NCBI RefSeq assembly: GCF_027244095.1
Contig: NC_069657.1
Location: 7,574,001 to 7,638,000, forward strand
DNA: 64,000 nt
Source: Hemicordylus capensis
Taxonomy: Eukaryota; Chordata; Lepidosauria; Squamata; Cordylidae
Direction: 5' to 3'
The position numbers and the translations under genes are program-made. This document shows positions 1-9,779 of this stretch, piece by piece. How positions within the stretch are numbered: the first letter of the stretch is position 1; each line of letters starts with the position of its first letter. The notes below the pieces were generated by a model. It saw nothing but the letters and a program-made list of their open reading frames with translations. It made no database searches and was not told the DNA's origin.

Positions 1-63
1 CAGCCAGAGCCTCCCCCTCCCCCAGGAGGAACTCTGCCAGCAAGCAAGAAGCCCCGCACTCAC

Positions 64-66
64 CAT
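64..66 (-). CDS. GMFB: GMFB exon 1 (coding part is the initiator codon only)
   Basis: On the minus strand the sequence reads GCTGCAAGATG followed at once by GTGAGTGCG, a near-ideal splice donor, so this exon contributes only the start codon and the rest of the gene lies before the window. Glia maturation factor beta is a small ADF-homology protein that binds Arp2/3 and debranches actin. The identification rests on context: in vertebrates GMFB lies head-to-head with CGRRF1, which is found here 6.6 kb away in the expected orientation, and I recall that GMF genes have a first intron directly after the ATG. No GMFB protein sequence is visible in the window, so the call is inferred from synteny and the ATG/donor pair. 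Confidence 0.6.
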
Positions 67-500
67 CTTGCAGCTGCAGCCGCCTTCCTCCAAATCCCTT
101 CAGCCGCGCTGTCCCTTTAAGAGCCCAAGATGCTCTCCCCGCCACTTCCAATCCGGCTCCAGGACCACTCACTGCGCATGCCCCCGCACAGCCTGCCAGC
201 CAATCAGCGTTGTCCTGCTGGCTCGCGAAGTGACGTCACCAAGCTACGGCAAGCGGGAGATAGCGGTTTTGAAGCTCCTGTTATCGACGTCTCTCACCCT
301 CCCGAGCATCCGCCCACGCCTAGAGAGGCCTAAAGTTGACAGGCACCCTCAGCCTCGTCGGTTTCTCCCTCTCTCGAGTCTGATTGTGGGCGGGGCGAGG
401 AAGAGCACTTCCTCCCCATCCCCGCTCACGAGCTCATAGATGTATGACATGACTTCAATAGACTGACATACAGAACATAACTTCCGGGATCCGTTGACTT
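67..500 (-). promoter_or_regulatory. GMFB: GMFB 5'UTR and CpG-rich promoter
   Basis: A GC-rich, CpG-containing stretch with clustered housekeeping-type motifs: an NRF1-like TGCGCATGC at about 173-181, a CCAAT box at 200-204, a perfect CRE (TGACGTCA) at 231-238 and an ETS-type ACTTCCGG at 480-487. The transcription start cannot be fixed, but motif spacing suggests it lies between about 70 and 170 on the minus strand. The short ORFs read across it match nothing and are chance. Confidence 0.6.
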
Positions 501-539
501 CTGAAGATCGCCAGAATTTGTAACGTAGTTCACAACAAG

Positions 540-770
540 TTCTATTATTTTATTTTATTTTATTTTGCATTTATATCCCGCTCTTCCTCCAAGGAGCCCA
601 GAGCGGTATACTACATACTTCAGTTTCTCCTCACAACAACCCTGTGAAGTGGGTTAGGCTGAGAGAGAAGTGACTGGGCCAGAGTAAGTATCCTGGCTGA
701 ATGGGGATTTGAACTCGGGTCTCCCCGCTTCTAGTCCAGCACTCTAACCACTCATTAAGAACTCATCTGC
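540..770 (-). mobile_element. tRNA-derived SINE, minus strand
   Basis: Reverse complement of the same SINE found at 7836-8059 and 24487-24722. On the minus strand it has the tRNA-like head with a B box (GAGTTCAAATCC) and the internal run about the bracketed 'hundred-base' body ending in GGATATAAATGC, then a (TAAAA)n-like tail, seen on the plus strand as TTTTATTTTATTTTA at 545-566. The end near 770 is approximate. Confidence 0.8.
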
Positions 771-810
771 CTATTTTGGTTTCACTGTCCCTACAACTGG
801 ACTGACAGCC

Positions 811-935
811 ACCTACTGGTGCAGCGGGGAAATGTCTTGACTTGCAAGCCAGAGGTTGCTGGTTCTAATCCCTGCCGGTATGTAACACCTCTATCGGGCA
901 GCAGCGATATAGGAAGCATAATCTCTACCAAAGAC
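811..935 (+). mobile_element. Sauria-type SINE, 5' half only
   Basis: Begins with the tRNA-like part (GGTGCAGCGGGGAAATG, then CAAGCCAGAGGTTGCTGGTT) and continues to the ATCGGGCAGCAGCGATATAG body shared with the copies at 30078 and 54131. It lacks the Bov-B-like 3' tail and stops where the minus-strand Bov-B copy begins. Confidence 0.75.
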
Positions 936-3200
936 TATTGATTGATTAAGTGCCGTTAAGTCGGTGTTGACTCTTAGTGACCACATAGATAGATTCTCTC
1001 CAGGATGATCTGTCTTCCACTTGGCCTTTCAGGTCTCTCAGTGGTGCATTCACTGCTGTCGTCATCGAGTCCATCCACCTTGCTGCCGGTCGTAGTTGTC
1101 TTCTCTTTCCTTCAATGTTTCCCAGCATTATGGACTTCTCAAGGGAGCTGGGTCTTCGCATCATGTGTCCAAAGTATGCTAGTTTGAGCCTGGTCATTTG
1201 TGCCTCGAGTGAGAATTCTGGATTGATTTGTTCTAGGATCCATTTGTTTGTTTTCCTGGCTGTCCATGGTATCCTCAAAAGTCTTCTCCAGCACCAAAGT
1301 TCAAACGCGTCAATGCTTTTTCTATCTTTCTTCTTCAAAGTCCAACTTTTGGATCCATAGAGTGTTACAGGGGAAACCACTGTCTGATCTTGGTAGGTAT
1401 AGACATGTCATGGCATCTAGATATCTTTCCCAAGGCCTTCATTGCAAGCCTACCAAGTGCTAGTCTACAGTGTATTTCTTGACTGCTGGATCCTTTACTG
1501 CTGACAGTCGATCCTAAAAGGCAGAAGCTATCTACCACTTCAATGTCTTCATTGTCAATTCTGAGGCTGGTGCTGTGCCTGTTGTCATTAGTTTAGTCTT
1601 CTTGACATTTAGTCACAGTCTCATTTTTTCACTGTGCTCCTTGACTTTCATTACTGGAGCCTGCCAACCATCCACATTCTCAGCTATCAGAGTGGTGTCA
1701 TCAGCGTAGTGCAGGTTATTGATGTTTCTTCCTCAAACTTTAAAACCACACTTATCTTCTTCCAATCCAGCTTCTCACAGTATATGTTCAACATATAAGT
1801 TGACTAAAGAAGGAGAAAGTATACAGCCTTGTCTTACTCCTTTGCCGATCTGGAACCAGTCTGTTTCACCGTGTTCCATCTGGACTGTGGTTTCCTGCCC
1901 TGTGTATAGGTTTCTCATGAGAGCAATGAGATGTTCTGGGACACCCATTTTCCTAAGGATATTCCACAACTTGACATGGCTGACACAATCAAAGGCTTTT
2001 CTGTAGCCAATAAAGCACATATTGACTTCTTTCTAGTATTCTTTGGCTTTCTCAATTATCCAGCATGCATCAGCAATGATGTCTCTTGTTCCTCTGCCAG
2101 GAGCGTAGCTATAATTGAGCAAAAGGGTTCAAAGAACACAGGCCCCCAGCTCCTGAGGGCCCTCCAGCTCCACTCCTCCCTATTTTTTTCATTATCTCCC
2201 TCACTCTGGGCGGCCGCCACAGAGAGGGATGAACACGGGCCCCCTCTCCGCTAGCTACGCCCCTGTCCTCTGCCTTTTCTGAAACCAGCTTGAACATCCA
2301 GCATTTCCCTTTCCATGTAGGGCTCTAATCTGTGTTGGATGATCCTGAGCATGATTTTGCTAGCATGTAAAATTAAGGATATTGTGCGCGGTGGTTTGCG
2401 CAATCTGTTAAGTCTCCTTTCTTTGGTATGGGAATGTAGACTGACCTCTTCCAATCTGTTGGCCACTGTGTTGTTCTCCAAATTTGCTGGCACAGTTTGG
2501 TTAGAGCCTTGACTGTTTCTTCTTCTGTTGTCTGCCATATTTCTGTAGCTATTCCATCCATTCCTATAGCCTTCCAACTTGGTACTGACCGGAGTGTTGA
2601 TCTAACTTCATCTTCCCGTACTAGAAGTTCTTGCAAGTAGGGAATATCTTCTAGAGTATATTGGATGTTGTTGATGTCCCTGCTGTACAGATACTCCTTC
2701 CATCTCTGTTTGATCTCTTCTGAATCAGTTACTATCTGTCCTTTGGCATCCCTTAACATACCAATCCGAGGTTGGAACCTCCTTTTGAGTTCAGAGATCT
2801 TTTGGAAAACTTTGCTAGTTTTTCCATATCTGTTTCCATCCTCACGGTCTTTACAGATGTCATTGTGGCACTGCTCCTTGTCTCTTCTAACAGCTTTCTG
2901 AAATCCCCTATTAAGTTCCTTCCTGAGGCCTTTATCTTTCTTAGCTGGCTTCTCTTCTTTTCTTGGCAATTTCCACTGTCTGTTCTGACATCCATTTTGC
3001 TGTCTTTGACAGTCTCTTTTCACATTCGTCCTTAACAACTTCTTTGATTTCATTCCACAGTTCCTCTGGTTCCCTATCAATGAGGTTCAGAACTTGAAAG
3101 CGGTTCCTGATGTTCTCCTTGAAAATGGTGGCCTCAGCTGCCACACCTCTAACATGCAGTATTAACAGTGGACTATACTGCAGGGCTGTCATAAGCCATT
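936..3200 (-). mobile_element. Bov-B (RTE clade) LINE, 5'-truncated and decayed
   Basis: Minus-strand reading frames give typical Bov-B reverse-transcriptase pieces: FDCVSHVKLWNILRKMGVPE and GKGVRQGCILSPSL (1775-2020), IPIPKKGDLTDC-type text within 2373-3080, and the C-terminal AFELWCWRRLLRIPWTARK and FGHMMRR block (946-1380). The frames are broken by frameshifts and stops, so it is dead. The 3' end is at the low-coordinate side (GTTAAGTCGGTGTTGACTC on the plus strand at 955-973). A hAT element has jumped into it at 2098-2265. Confidence 0.92.
2098..2265. mobile_element. Small non-autonomous hAT element nested in Bov-B
   Basis: Termini are CAGGAGCGTAGCTA and TAGCTACGCCCCTG, inverted copies of each other. 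The 8 bases on each side are identical (TCCTCTGC at 2090-2097 and 2266-2273), the hAT target-duplication length. No coding capacity. Related termini occur at 60088-60459. Confidence 0.9.
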
Positions 3201-3699
3201 TTCAGTCATAGATTTCCCCCTTGACATTCCATGAAAAGTTCTCAGAGCAGTTTACACAGTTAAAAAGGCTCCCAATCTGAAAGAAAAACCAGGTACACAA
3301 CAGCCACTAGATGGATTCAGTCAGTTGCTGAACTGATCCTTTGAAAGGTGTCCCCTTAAACAGGCAAGGCAATTTATAAAATATGTAAAAACTAGGAGGT
3401 CCTGTCTTTTGTTTGGAGATACAGGGCTGCCCCATCACAGCTGCGTCATTTTTGCCCCGGGAGAGGGGAAAAGTCGCTTCAAGTTCCATTCCCCTGTAAG
3501 GCAATGAATTTGTTTACTCTCACATTTTCTTATCTCTATTCACCAACCAGTTACCATAGGAACTACAGAGCTTTCCTGCAGACTGAACTGGATAAACTTC
3601 CAGATTGTATATATCTCCAAAATATGGGGCGGAGTCTTTTTTTAATTATTATTATTTTTGCTTCCTTTGTCCAAACAGCCCTTTGTGCCTTGAAACACT
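3201..3699. other. Intergenic, nothing recognised
   Basis: Short chance ORFs only. A T-rich run lies near 3635-3660. I see no gene, repeat termini or RNA structure that I can support. Confidence 0.4.
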
Positions 3700-3970
3700 G
3701 ATAACCCCTGCTAACTTGGCAAAGAGGCACCTTTTAACGTGGTGATTCTCTTTATTTAGCAGGGGGAGAGTAACTGACCCTCTCCACCCCCAGCACAGGA
3801 CCTCCAGTGACTGTTGCTGGTATCTATCTTGTGTTTCTTTTTAGATTGTGAGCCCTTCGGGGACAGGGATCCATCCTATTTGTTTATTATTTCTCTGTGT
3901 AAACCACCTTGAGCCATTTTTGTAAGGGTGGTATAGAAATTGAATATATAACAACAACAACAACAACATG
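3700..3970 (+). repeat. Interspersed repeat with LINE-like 3' end and (AAC)n tail
   Basis: Shares two long blocks with 61905-62160: CTAACTTGGCAAAGAGGCAC followed by a stretch about CTTTATTTAGCAG, and GAGCCCTTCGGGGACAGGG leading to GTGTAAACCACCTTGAGCC and a GGTATAGAAAT end. The final part looks like the 3' end of an L2/CR1-group LINE or a SINE that borrowed it. It ends in (AAC)n at 3951-3967. Confidence 0.7.
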
Positions 3971-4339
3971 ACCAAGTCTCAGTGGTCATGATTACTTGCA
4001 TAAATACTGGGTTGCCAAAAACGAGCTATTCTGAGTGTGTTTTATTCACAGTAAAAGTCCTTATACCTCCCTTGATGTGGAAGCAAGGCATACCACATTC
4101 AATGGGCTTAGTCCTAGCTTTGAGGCCTACATCTGCAACCCTGTGCATGCACCCTGCCCTGCGAATAAGAACTCAGTGGAAGTTCCTTCTGAGTAAACAT
4201 GCATAGGATTGGGCTGCAAAATTATTTATTGTCATGAATTAAAGCCTTTGTCTCAGAGCAAGCTCATGTGAGGGAAAGAAATCTGATTCAAAAATTCTGA
4301 ATCATCCCTGCTGAGCTGCCTGGCTAGGCTTCGCCTGAA

Positions 4340-4610
4340 GAGAGTTGCCATATGTCCCCTGGAATTTAGGGTAGCCCCCGGATTTTGGCTCCTCCACCCG
4401 GCTGCTAGATTCCACCCGTATTTACACGGATTTCAAATGTGCTGCTCAGATTGCCCGGATTTTACGCTGGATCCCATCATATGAGAAGGTAGAAAAGGAG
4501 GGGGAAGTATACAAATCTGTCAAATTAAAATGCAAAATAGTTGCTGCATAATTTGCATGATATGCAAATTAGGCCACCTGGATTTGGGAAGCTTGAAAAT
4601 GGCAACCCTA
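4340..4610. mobile_element. hAT-like element of the GGGTTGCCA family
   Basis: Termini read AGAGTTGCCAT and ATGGCAACCCTA. The inside matches the outer element at 10878-12201 block for block (GCCCCCGGATTTTGGCTCCT; TAGTTGCTGCATAA; GGCCACCTGGATTTGGGAAG). Flanking 8-mers match at 5 of 8 bases (CGCCTGAA/ATCCTAAA), so the duplication is only suggested here. This copy shows the empty state of the site filled by another hAT at 11078. Confidence 0.75.
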
Positions 4611-5579
4611 ATCCTAAAACTATTCTGTATTATCTGTCACCCCTCTTATCAACAGAGCTTGAACCTCCCTGGGCTTGGGGTGGAATCCCAGGGAAAACTA
4701 ACTCTATTTTGCTATTGTATAAATACAAACATCTTCCATGTGCAAGCTTACACGTGGTGAGAAACTGATAGCTGCTGAACGTCTGAGGACATGTTTGCAC
4801 CAGAGAACTCTCCTCTTCACCCCTGCTTTTCTTTTCCTGAGTTAAAAACCAATTCGGAGATGCTTGTAAAAAGAAAAGAACTAAAAAAAATTACAATTTT
4901 ATTCAATTACTACTGACTGCTTCCATCTGAGGCTTTCTCAGCTTTTAGGTGCAGTTAAGAATACTTAGTGGAGTTACTAAGATAGGTTGCCTTAATGCAC
5001 ATTTAAATTTTTATAGAGTTTTTTGCAATGTCCTAGGTAGGATGGGCATAGGCTAGTATTTTTTTTATTTCCAATTACATTACAGATAAACAATAATAGA
5101 ACAGTATCAGGAATATGCAAAATACACACACCAAAGAAATATATTTCCCTAATGCAAAGTCTGTCTAAACAAACTTTTCCCTAAATTAATCTTCCTGAAG
5201 CCAAAGCCCAGGCTTCCTTTCCTTGAACTCACCAAACTCCAGCTGAGAATTCAAGTTTCCTGCCCTCCTGTCTTTCAAGGCTCTTCAGAGTTATTCTTCT
5301 GCAGCCAACTTCCATGGCAGCATGTCCTCCTGAACACCTCCAGCCTAACTCTTCCTCTCTGTCAAAGAACTCCCTTACTCCTGGCAACACCTCTCTAGGT
5401 CCCACCCACCTGGTGTGCTGATTGGCTGAATCCTGGAGTTCACCAGCCTGTCTGTCAAGACAGGGTTCACTTCTGGTTAACTATTTAGTGGGAGGGGAGT
5501 CTGATCACTACATTTGTCAATACTCCTGATATAGATAAATATTTCTGCAGTGTCATATTTTTTTGTAATGTAAAGAACC
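4611..5579. other. Intergenic, no identified gene
   Basis: Contains an A/T-rich stretch and, at about 5040-5512, a segment whose minus strand could be read as an LTR-like unit, but only one possible edge is visible and no target duplication was found. I do not assign it. Confidence 0.35.
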
Positions 5580-5800
5580 CAAGGAAACTGCCAGAGTTTG
5601 TTCAAACTGTAACACTATCCCTCACCCAACTTTTCCAATGGGAGAGTTTTTCTGCATTTTCTGGGACATGAATGAAATTTTCTGGAATTTATTTTTATTT
5701 TTTAGTAGTCTGGGTGAGATCTAGAACCTAATTGTGAAAATGGCATGATTCTGTCTTTCGTGGTTTGGTCTGGGAGTTTAATGTCAGCAAGTAAGTGAGG
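5580..5800 (+). repeat. Unnamed interspersed repeat, copy 1
   Basis: Shares CCAATGGGAGAGTTTTTCTG, a CTGGGACATGAATGAA-like block, TAGTAGTCTGGGTGAGATCT and GGTTTGGTCTGGGAGTTTAA with 23255-23440, and its first half with 60640-60735. No family recognised, no coding frames. Confidence 0.65.
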
Positions 5801-5974
5801 CCCAAGCAGCTTTATATTATAGATGTACTTCTGGGAAACATGCAAAAGATAGCATTGAGAACCTGCAATTTGGGGATAATAGAAAAAGTACCTTGCAGGG
5901 TTGTTGTAAAGACTGCAGTACTGTGAACTCTCAAAAATGCTACCCCAAAGCTCATTAATCTTAAGATTGTTATT

Positions 5975-6060
5975 TTAAATGAAAAATGTTATTGTGAACC
6001 GCCCAGGAACTTTTTTGTATGGGGCGGCATATAAATCTACCCAAAAAAAAAAAAATAAAA
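5975..6060 (+). repeat. L2-group LINE 3' end fragment
   Basis: TTATTGTGAACCGCCCAGGA and GGGGCGGCATATAAATC are the usual 3' end of reptile L2-group LINEs, followed by an A-rich tail. Confidence 0.6.
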
Positions 6061-6229
6061 AAATGTTACTTTGGATATACTGATGTCATCTGATGGAAGT
6101 GAGATTTTAAAAAATAAAAATAAAAATCCTGAAGTGCTTTGCAATTGAATCGAATTGCAATCGAACGCTGAATCGTTACTGGATCGTTAATGATACATTT
6201 CTTAGATGTGTTGTCAGTCTTTTGATATG

Positions 6230-6658
6230 CTTATTATCGGCGGGGTTTTGTGCGGCTGCTGAAGAAATTGCGAGGTATCGTGTCTTCGTCTGTGTTCTGC
6301 AGCACAAGCCTCTGGTGGACTCAGAAGAAAGACCCCTTAAGCTGAATGGGGTTTTTCCTCCTCCTCCTCAAGGGGGTGGGTATACACGGCTGCAGCTTCA
6401 GGCGCTTTGGAGAAAATAAAAGCGGCTTAGAGACATTGCACTGTGGAAATGATGAAGCCTCCGTCCGCAGTCAGCGGGCCTGAACTGTGGGCAAGGCAGG
6501 GCGATAAAAAAGAGACGGGAGCGGCTTCTTTGCCCGGTTCTACGCAGGCGCGCACGTCGCGCAGGCGCACTCGTCTGACAGGAGCAGCCGGAGCCGGGGG
6601 GCTTGGCTGCTGGGCGGCCCGGCGGCGGAGCGAGGACCTCCGCGGGTTCTCCTTCCCG
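6230..6658 (+). promoter_or_regulatory. CGRRF1: CGRRF1 promoter and 5'UTR
   Basis: CpG frequency rises in this stretch, peaking at 6535-6660 with repeated GCGCAGGCGCA-type motifs (potential NRF1 half-sites). The transcription start is not visible. An in-frame ATG at 6443 is open to the gene's start but is not used in the family. Confidence 0.55.
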
Positions 6659-6762
6659 ATGGCTGCCGCCCTTCTGGTGGCGCTCTACGAGTACTCGCCG
6701 CTCTTCTACATCTCCGTGGTGTTCGTCTGCTTCTTGGTCACCAGCGGCCTGGTCATGGGCTG
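6659..6762 (+). CDS. CGRRF1: CGRRF1 exon 1: membrane RING-finger E3 ligase, N-terminus
   Basis: Cell growth regulator with RING finger domain 1, a p53-inducible, ER-associated ubiquitin ligase in mammals. Six exons joined here encode 328 residues; as I recall the human protein has 332. This exon gives MAAALLVALYEYSPLFYISV and on to residue 34 plus two bases of a Trp codon, ending at a GTCAGT donor. Residues about 15-34 are hydrophobic and form a likely membrane anchor. The start follows the family (MAAVFLVTLYEYSP in human, from memory) and is followed by G. The splice phases of all five introns agree with the protein, there are no stops, and the RING is intact, so the gene looks functional. 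Confidence 0.95.
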
Positions 6763-6845
6763 GTCAGTGGGGCGAAGGCTGCGGAGGGGGGCAGTGGGGG
6801 AGGAGGGGGCTGAGAAGTCCATTGAAAAGAGTGGGAGGCAGCAGG

Positions 6846-6978
6846 CAGTGTTCCCTCTAACAGGGATCCCCCGATGTTGTTCACTACAACTCCCAGCTTC
6901 CCCAGCTGCAATGGTCTTCGGCTGGGGATTCTGGGAGTTGTAGTGAATATCTGGGGAGCCCTGTTAGAGAGAACAGTG
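6846..6978. mobile_element. Foldback hAT MITE (CAGTGTTCCCTC family), CGRRF1 intron 1
   Basis: Long imperfect inverted repeat: CAGTGTTCCCTCTAACAGGG on the left, CTGTTAGAGAGAACAGTG on the right, with CTACAACTCCCAG / CTGGGAGTTGTAG inside. The 5-base end CAGTG is typical of hAT. Flanking 8-mers do not match well. Confidence 0.8.
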
Positions 6979-7014
6979 ATGGGAGGGCTGAAAGGGGTCA
7001 ACGGAGGGAGGAGG

Positions 7015-8345
7015 TAGGGAGTGGGATCCCCCAGGGACTGATACTGGGACCTGTGCTCTTTAACTTGTTCCTAAATGATCTGGAAGTTGGGGTGACCCGT
7101 GGAGTGGCCAGATTTGCAGATGACACTAAACCATTTAGGGAAGTGAAATCCACAATGGATTGTGAGGAGCTCCAAAAAGATCTCTCCAGACTGGGGGACA
7201 GAATGGCAAATGCAGTTCAGTGTAAGGAAGTGTCAAGTGATGCATATTGGGGCAAAACCCCCAACTTCATATATACGCTGATGGGATCTGAGCTGTCGGT
7301 GACTGACCAGGAGAGAGATCTTGGGGTCGTGGTGGACAGTTCATTGAAACTGTCGTCTCAGTGTGCGGCAGCTGTGAAAAAGGCCAATTCCATGCTAGGA
7401 ATCATTAGGAGGGGAACTGAAAATAAAACTGCTGATATGATAATGCCGTTATACAAATCTATGGTGCAGCCACATCTGGAGTACTGCGTACAGCTTTGGC
7501 CATCGTATCTTAAGAAGGATATTGTAGAACTGGAAAAGGTGTAGAAGAGGGCAACCAAGATGATCAGGGGCCTGGAGCACCTTCCTTATGAGGCCAGCTA
7601 CAGCATCTGGGGCTCTTTACCTTGCAAAAGAGGCAACTAAGGGGAGACATGATCAAGGTGTATATAATTATGCATGGAGTGGAGAGGGTGGGCAGAGAGG
7701 AATTTTTCTCCCTCTCGCACAACACTAGAACCAGAGGTCACCTCATTAAAACTGAAGGTTGGGAAATTTAGGACCAACAAGAGGAAGTACTTTTTGACAC
7801 AGTGCATAATTAATCTATGGAATTCCTTGATGTGGGAGCCAGCGTGGTGTAGTGGTTAGAGTGCTGGACTAGGACTGGGGAGACCCGAGTTCAAATCCCC
7901 ATTCAGCCATGATACTAGCCGGGTGACTCTGGTCCAGTCACTTGTCTCTCAGCCTACCCTACTTCGCAGGGTTGTTGTAAGGAGAAACTCAAGTATGTAG
8001 TACACCTCTCTGTGCTCCTTGGGATATAAATGTAATAATAATAATAGTTAATAATATGAGATGTGGTGATGGCCACCAGCTTGGATGGCTTTATAAGGGG
8101 CTTAGACAGATTCATGGAGGACAGGTCTATCAATGGCTACTAGGCTGGTGGCTGTGGGCCACCTCCAGCCTCAGAGGCACGATGCCTCTGAGTACCAGTT
8201 GCAGGGGAGCAACAGCAGGAGAGAGGGCATGCACAGACCTCTTGCCTGTGGGCTCCCCAGCGGCATCTGGTGGGCCACTGTGTGAAACAGGATGCTGGAC
8301 TAGATTGGCCCAATCCAGCACGGCTGTTCTTGTGTTCTTATGTAA
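7015..8345 (+). mobile_element. CR1-type LINE, 3' half, split by a SINE
   Basis: Reads GIPQGLILGPVLFNLFLNDL, then FADDTK, then ERDLGVVVDSSLKLSSQC and KSMVQPHLEYCVQLWPSYLK: the C-terminal half of a CR1 reverse transcriptase, with stops and frameshifts. The 3' end has the short direct repeat TTCTTGTGTTCTTATGT in place of poly-A, as in CR1. The SINE at 7836-8059 interrupts it. Same family as 46042-46878 and several minus-strand tails. Confidence 0.92.
7836..8059 (+). mobile_element. tRNA-derived SINE inserted in CR1
   Basis: Head has a pol III A box (TGGTGTAGTGGTTAGAGTGC) and B box (GAGTTCAAATCCC), then a body ending GGATATAAATGTAATAATAA. A 7-base duplication GATGTGG flanks it (7829-7835 and 8060-8066), and the CR1 sequence resumes directly after it, so the SINE is younger than this LINE. 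Confidence 0.92.
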
Positions 8346-8389
8346 GGTAGAGGAGGGTTATGTTAAGGGAAATGGGGGGGGTAATAATG

Positions 8390-8530
8390 GAGCCCCCTCT
8401 TTGAGGTTGGGTAGTATAGTGATTAGAGTCCTGCAAGACCCACGTTCAAATTACCACTTGTCTGCAGCATGGACCAGTTGGTCTGTTTCCTTATCCTACC
8501 TTGCAGGACTGTTGTGAGGACAAAAGGGAG
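8390..8530 (+). repeat. Diverged tRNA-type SINE fragment
   Basis: GGGTAGTATAGTGATTAGAG and CACGTTCAAATTACC are decayed A and B boxes, followed by CCTTGCAGGACTGTTGTGAG, the body seen in the clean copies. Older than the copy at 7836. Confidence 0.6.
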
Positions 8531-8610
8531 GGATCTCCGAGTGCCCAGGGTTCCAAATCACACGAGTGATGCCTTTCCAGGTTTAGACAAGAATGCTAGG
8601 GGGTGGGAGG

Positions 8611-8746
8611 CAGTGTTCCCTCTAACAGAGATTCCCAGATGTTGTTGACTACAGCTCCCAGAATCCCCAAGCAAAAGCCATCGTAGCTGAGGATTCTGGG
8701 AGTTTTAGTCAACAACATCTGGGAATCCCTGTTAGAGGGAACTCTA
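8611..8746. mobile_element. Foldback hAT MITE, CGRRF1 intron 1
   Basis: CAGTGTTCCCTCTAACAGAG on the left and CTGTTAGAGGGAACTCTA on the right, with ATGTTGTTGACTACAGCTCC mirrored inside. Flanking 8-mers GTGGGAGG / GTGGGGAG match at 6 of 8. Confidence 0.82.
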
Positions 8747-8818
8747 GTGGGGAGATAGCAAATCATGCTCCTGTTCTCTGTGTGCAGGTGCTTGGGTGGT
8801 GGAGAGAAGGATGGCGAG

Positions 8819-9416
8819 TACTGTTCCCTCTAAGGCATTAGGGGTGTGCATGGAACTGCAGAGCTGCGGTCCGGCACTGTGGGGTGGGGGTTCCTTTAAG
8901 GGCGGGGAGGGTTTACTAACCCCTCCCGCCACTTGTCCCCCTCCAGCGCTCGTATTTCTTGTAATAATTGGGGCGGCAGGATACCTCCCTGCTGCCCCTT
9001 GTCCCTCTGCAATGCAAAAGGCTCCGGCAAGCCTTTTGCGCACGCGCACGTCGCGCGCGAGCTTCATGTCTCCCTGCGCGCTGAAGGGGGACAAGCGGCG
9101 GGAGGGGTTAGTAAACCCTCCCCGCCCTTAAAGCTACCCCCTCCACCCGAACCGAACCGGCCAGTTCTGCACTGGTCCGGACGATCCGGAGGCCTTTACA
9201 ATGGCCTCCGGACCGGTCCGGACCCATCCCTATAAGGCATGCACACGTGTGCACGCTCACAAGTTTTTGGAAGTCTGCTCAGTTCACTTTAGATCCCACT
9301 CAGGTTGAATCAGGAAGGCCCCACTCTGAATGCACGTGCGCGCACCCTGCCTTGATACTGCCACCCTGAACAAAACGCATTCTGCACAGAGATGGAAAAA
9401 ATTAGAGGGACCGCTG
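8819..9416. mobile_element. hAT element (CAGTGTTCCCTC termini), host of a nested hAT
   Basis: Left end TACTGTTCCCTCTAAGGCAT, right end ATTAGAGGGACCGCTG, with flanking 8-mers ATGGCGAG (8811-8818) and ATGGCAAG (9417-9424) matching at 7 of 8. Its interior (CACTCAGGTTGAATCAGGAA) is shared with 50946-51139 and 51507-51709, which lack the insertion at 8839-9232. Confidence 0.88.
8839..9232. mobile_element. hAT element (TAGGGATGTGCAC family) nested in a hAT
   Basis: Left end TAGGGGTGTGCATGGAACTG, right end CCGGACCCATCCCTA. Flanked by the perfect 8-base duplication TAAGGCAT (8831-8838 and 9233-9240). GC-rich interior without coding potential; related copies at 30791, 35130 and 55943. Confidence 0.9.
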
Positions 9417-9456
9417 ATGGCAAGAGACCTGGATTTAGTGGGTAGCTGGATAGGTG

Positions 9457-9592
9457 CACTGTTCCCTCTAAGAGGGATCCCCAGCTGTTGTTCACTACAA
9501 CTCCCAGCATCCTCAACCACAATGGCCTTTGGCTGGGAATTCTGGGAGTTGTAGTCAACAAGATCTGGGAATCCCTGTTAGAGGGAACACTG
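9457..9592. mobile_element. Foldback hAT MITE with perfect target duplication
   Basis: CACTGTTCCCTCTAAGAGGG on the left and CTGTTAGAGGGAACACTG on the right; both flanks carry GATAGGTG (9449-9456, 9593-9600). Confidence 0.92.
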
Positions 9593-9779
9593 GATAGGTG
9601 GGGAATTTGGTGGGGTCTGAGAAGCCTTTATGAATGAGGAGTACTCTCTTTCATGCTCTTCATGGAAGGCAGCAAATAAGAGAAAGTTGAGGGGCCAGAC
9701 CATAGTGAAATCCTGATTGAGGGGTGACTGAGGGGAAAAGGTAAAACTGAAACTGGTGTAAATAAAAGTGAGCTGCAGT

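Noticed and set aside
5040-5512. Possible second solo LTR on the minus strand
   Set aside because: Only one plausible edge (at 5512) and no matching opposite end or target duplication.
6443-6658. Extra 72 in-frame codons upstream of the CGRRF1 start
   Set aside because: The family starts at MAA.LV.LYEYSP; the upstream part is low in conservation signals and reads through promoter sequence.
7836-7930. tRNA genes
   Set aside because: The A/B boxes here and at the other SINE heads occur in repeated elements with long non-tRNA bodies and without a full cloverleaf.
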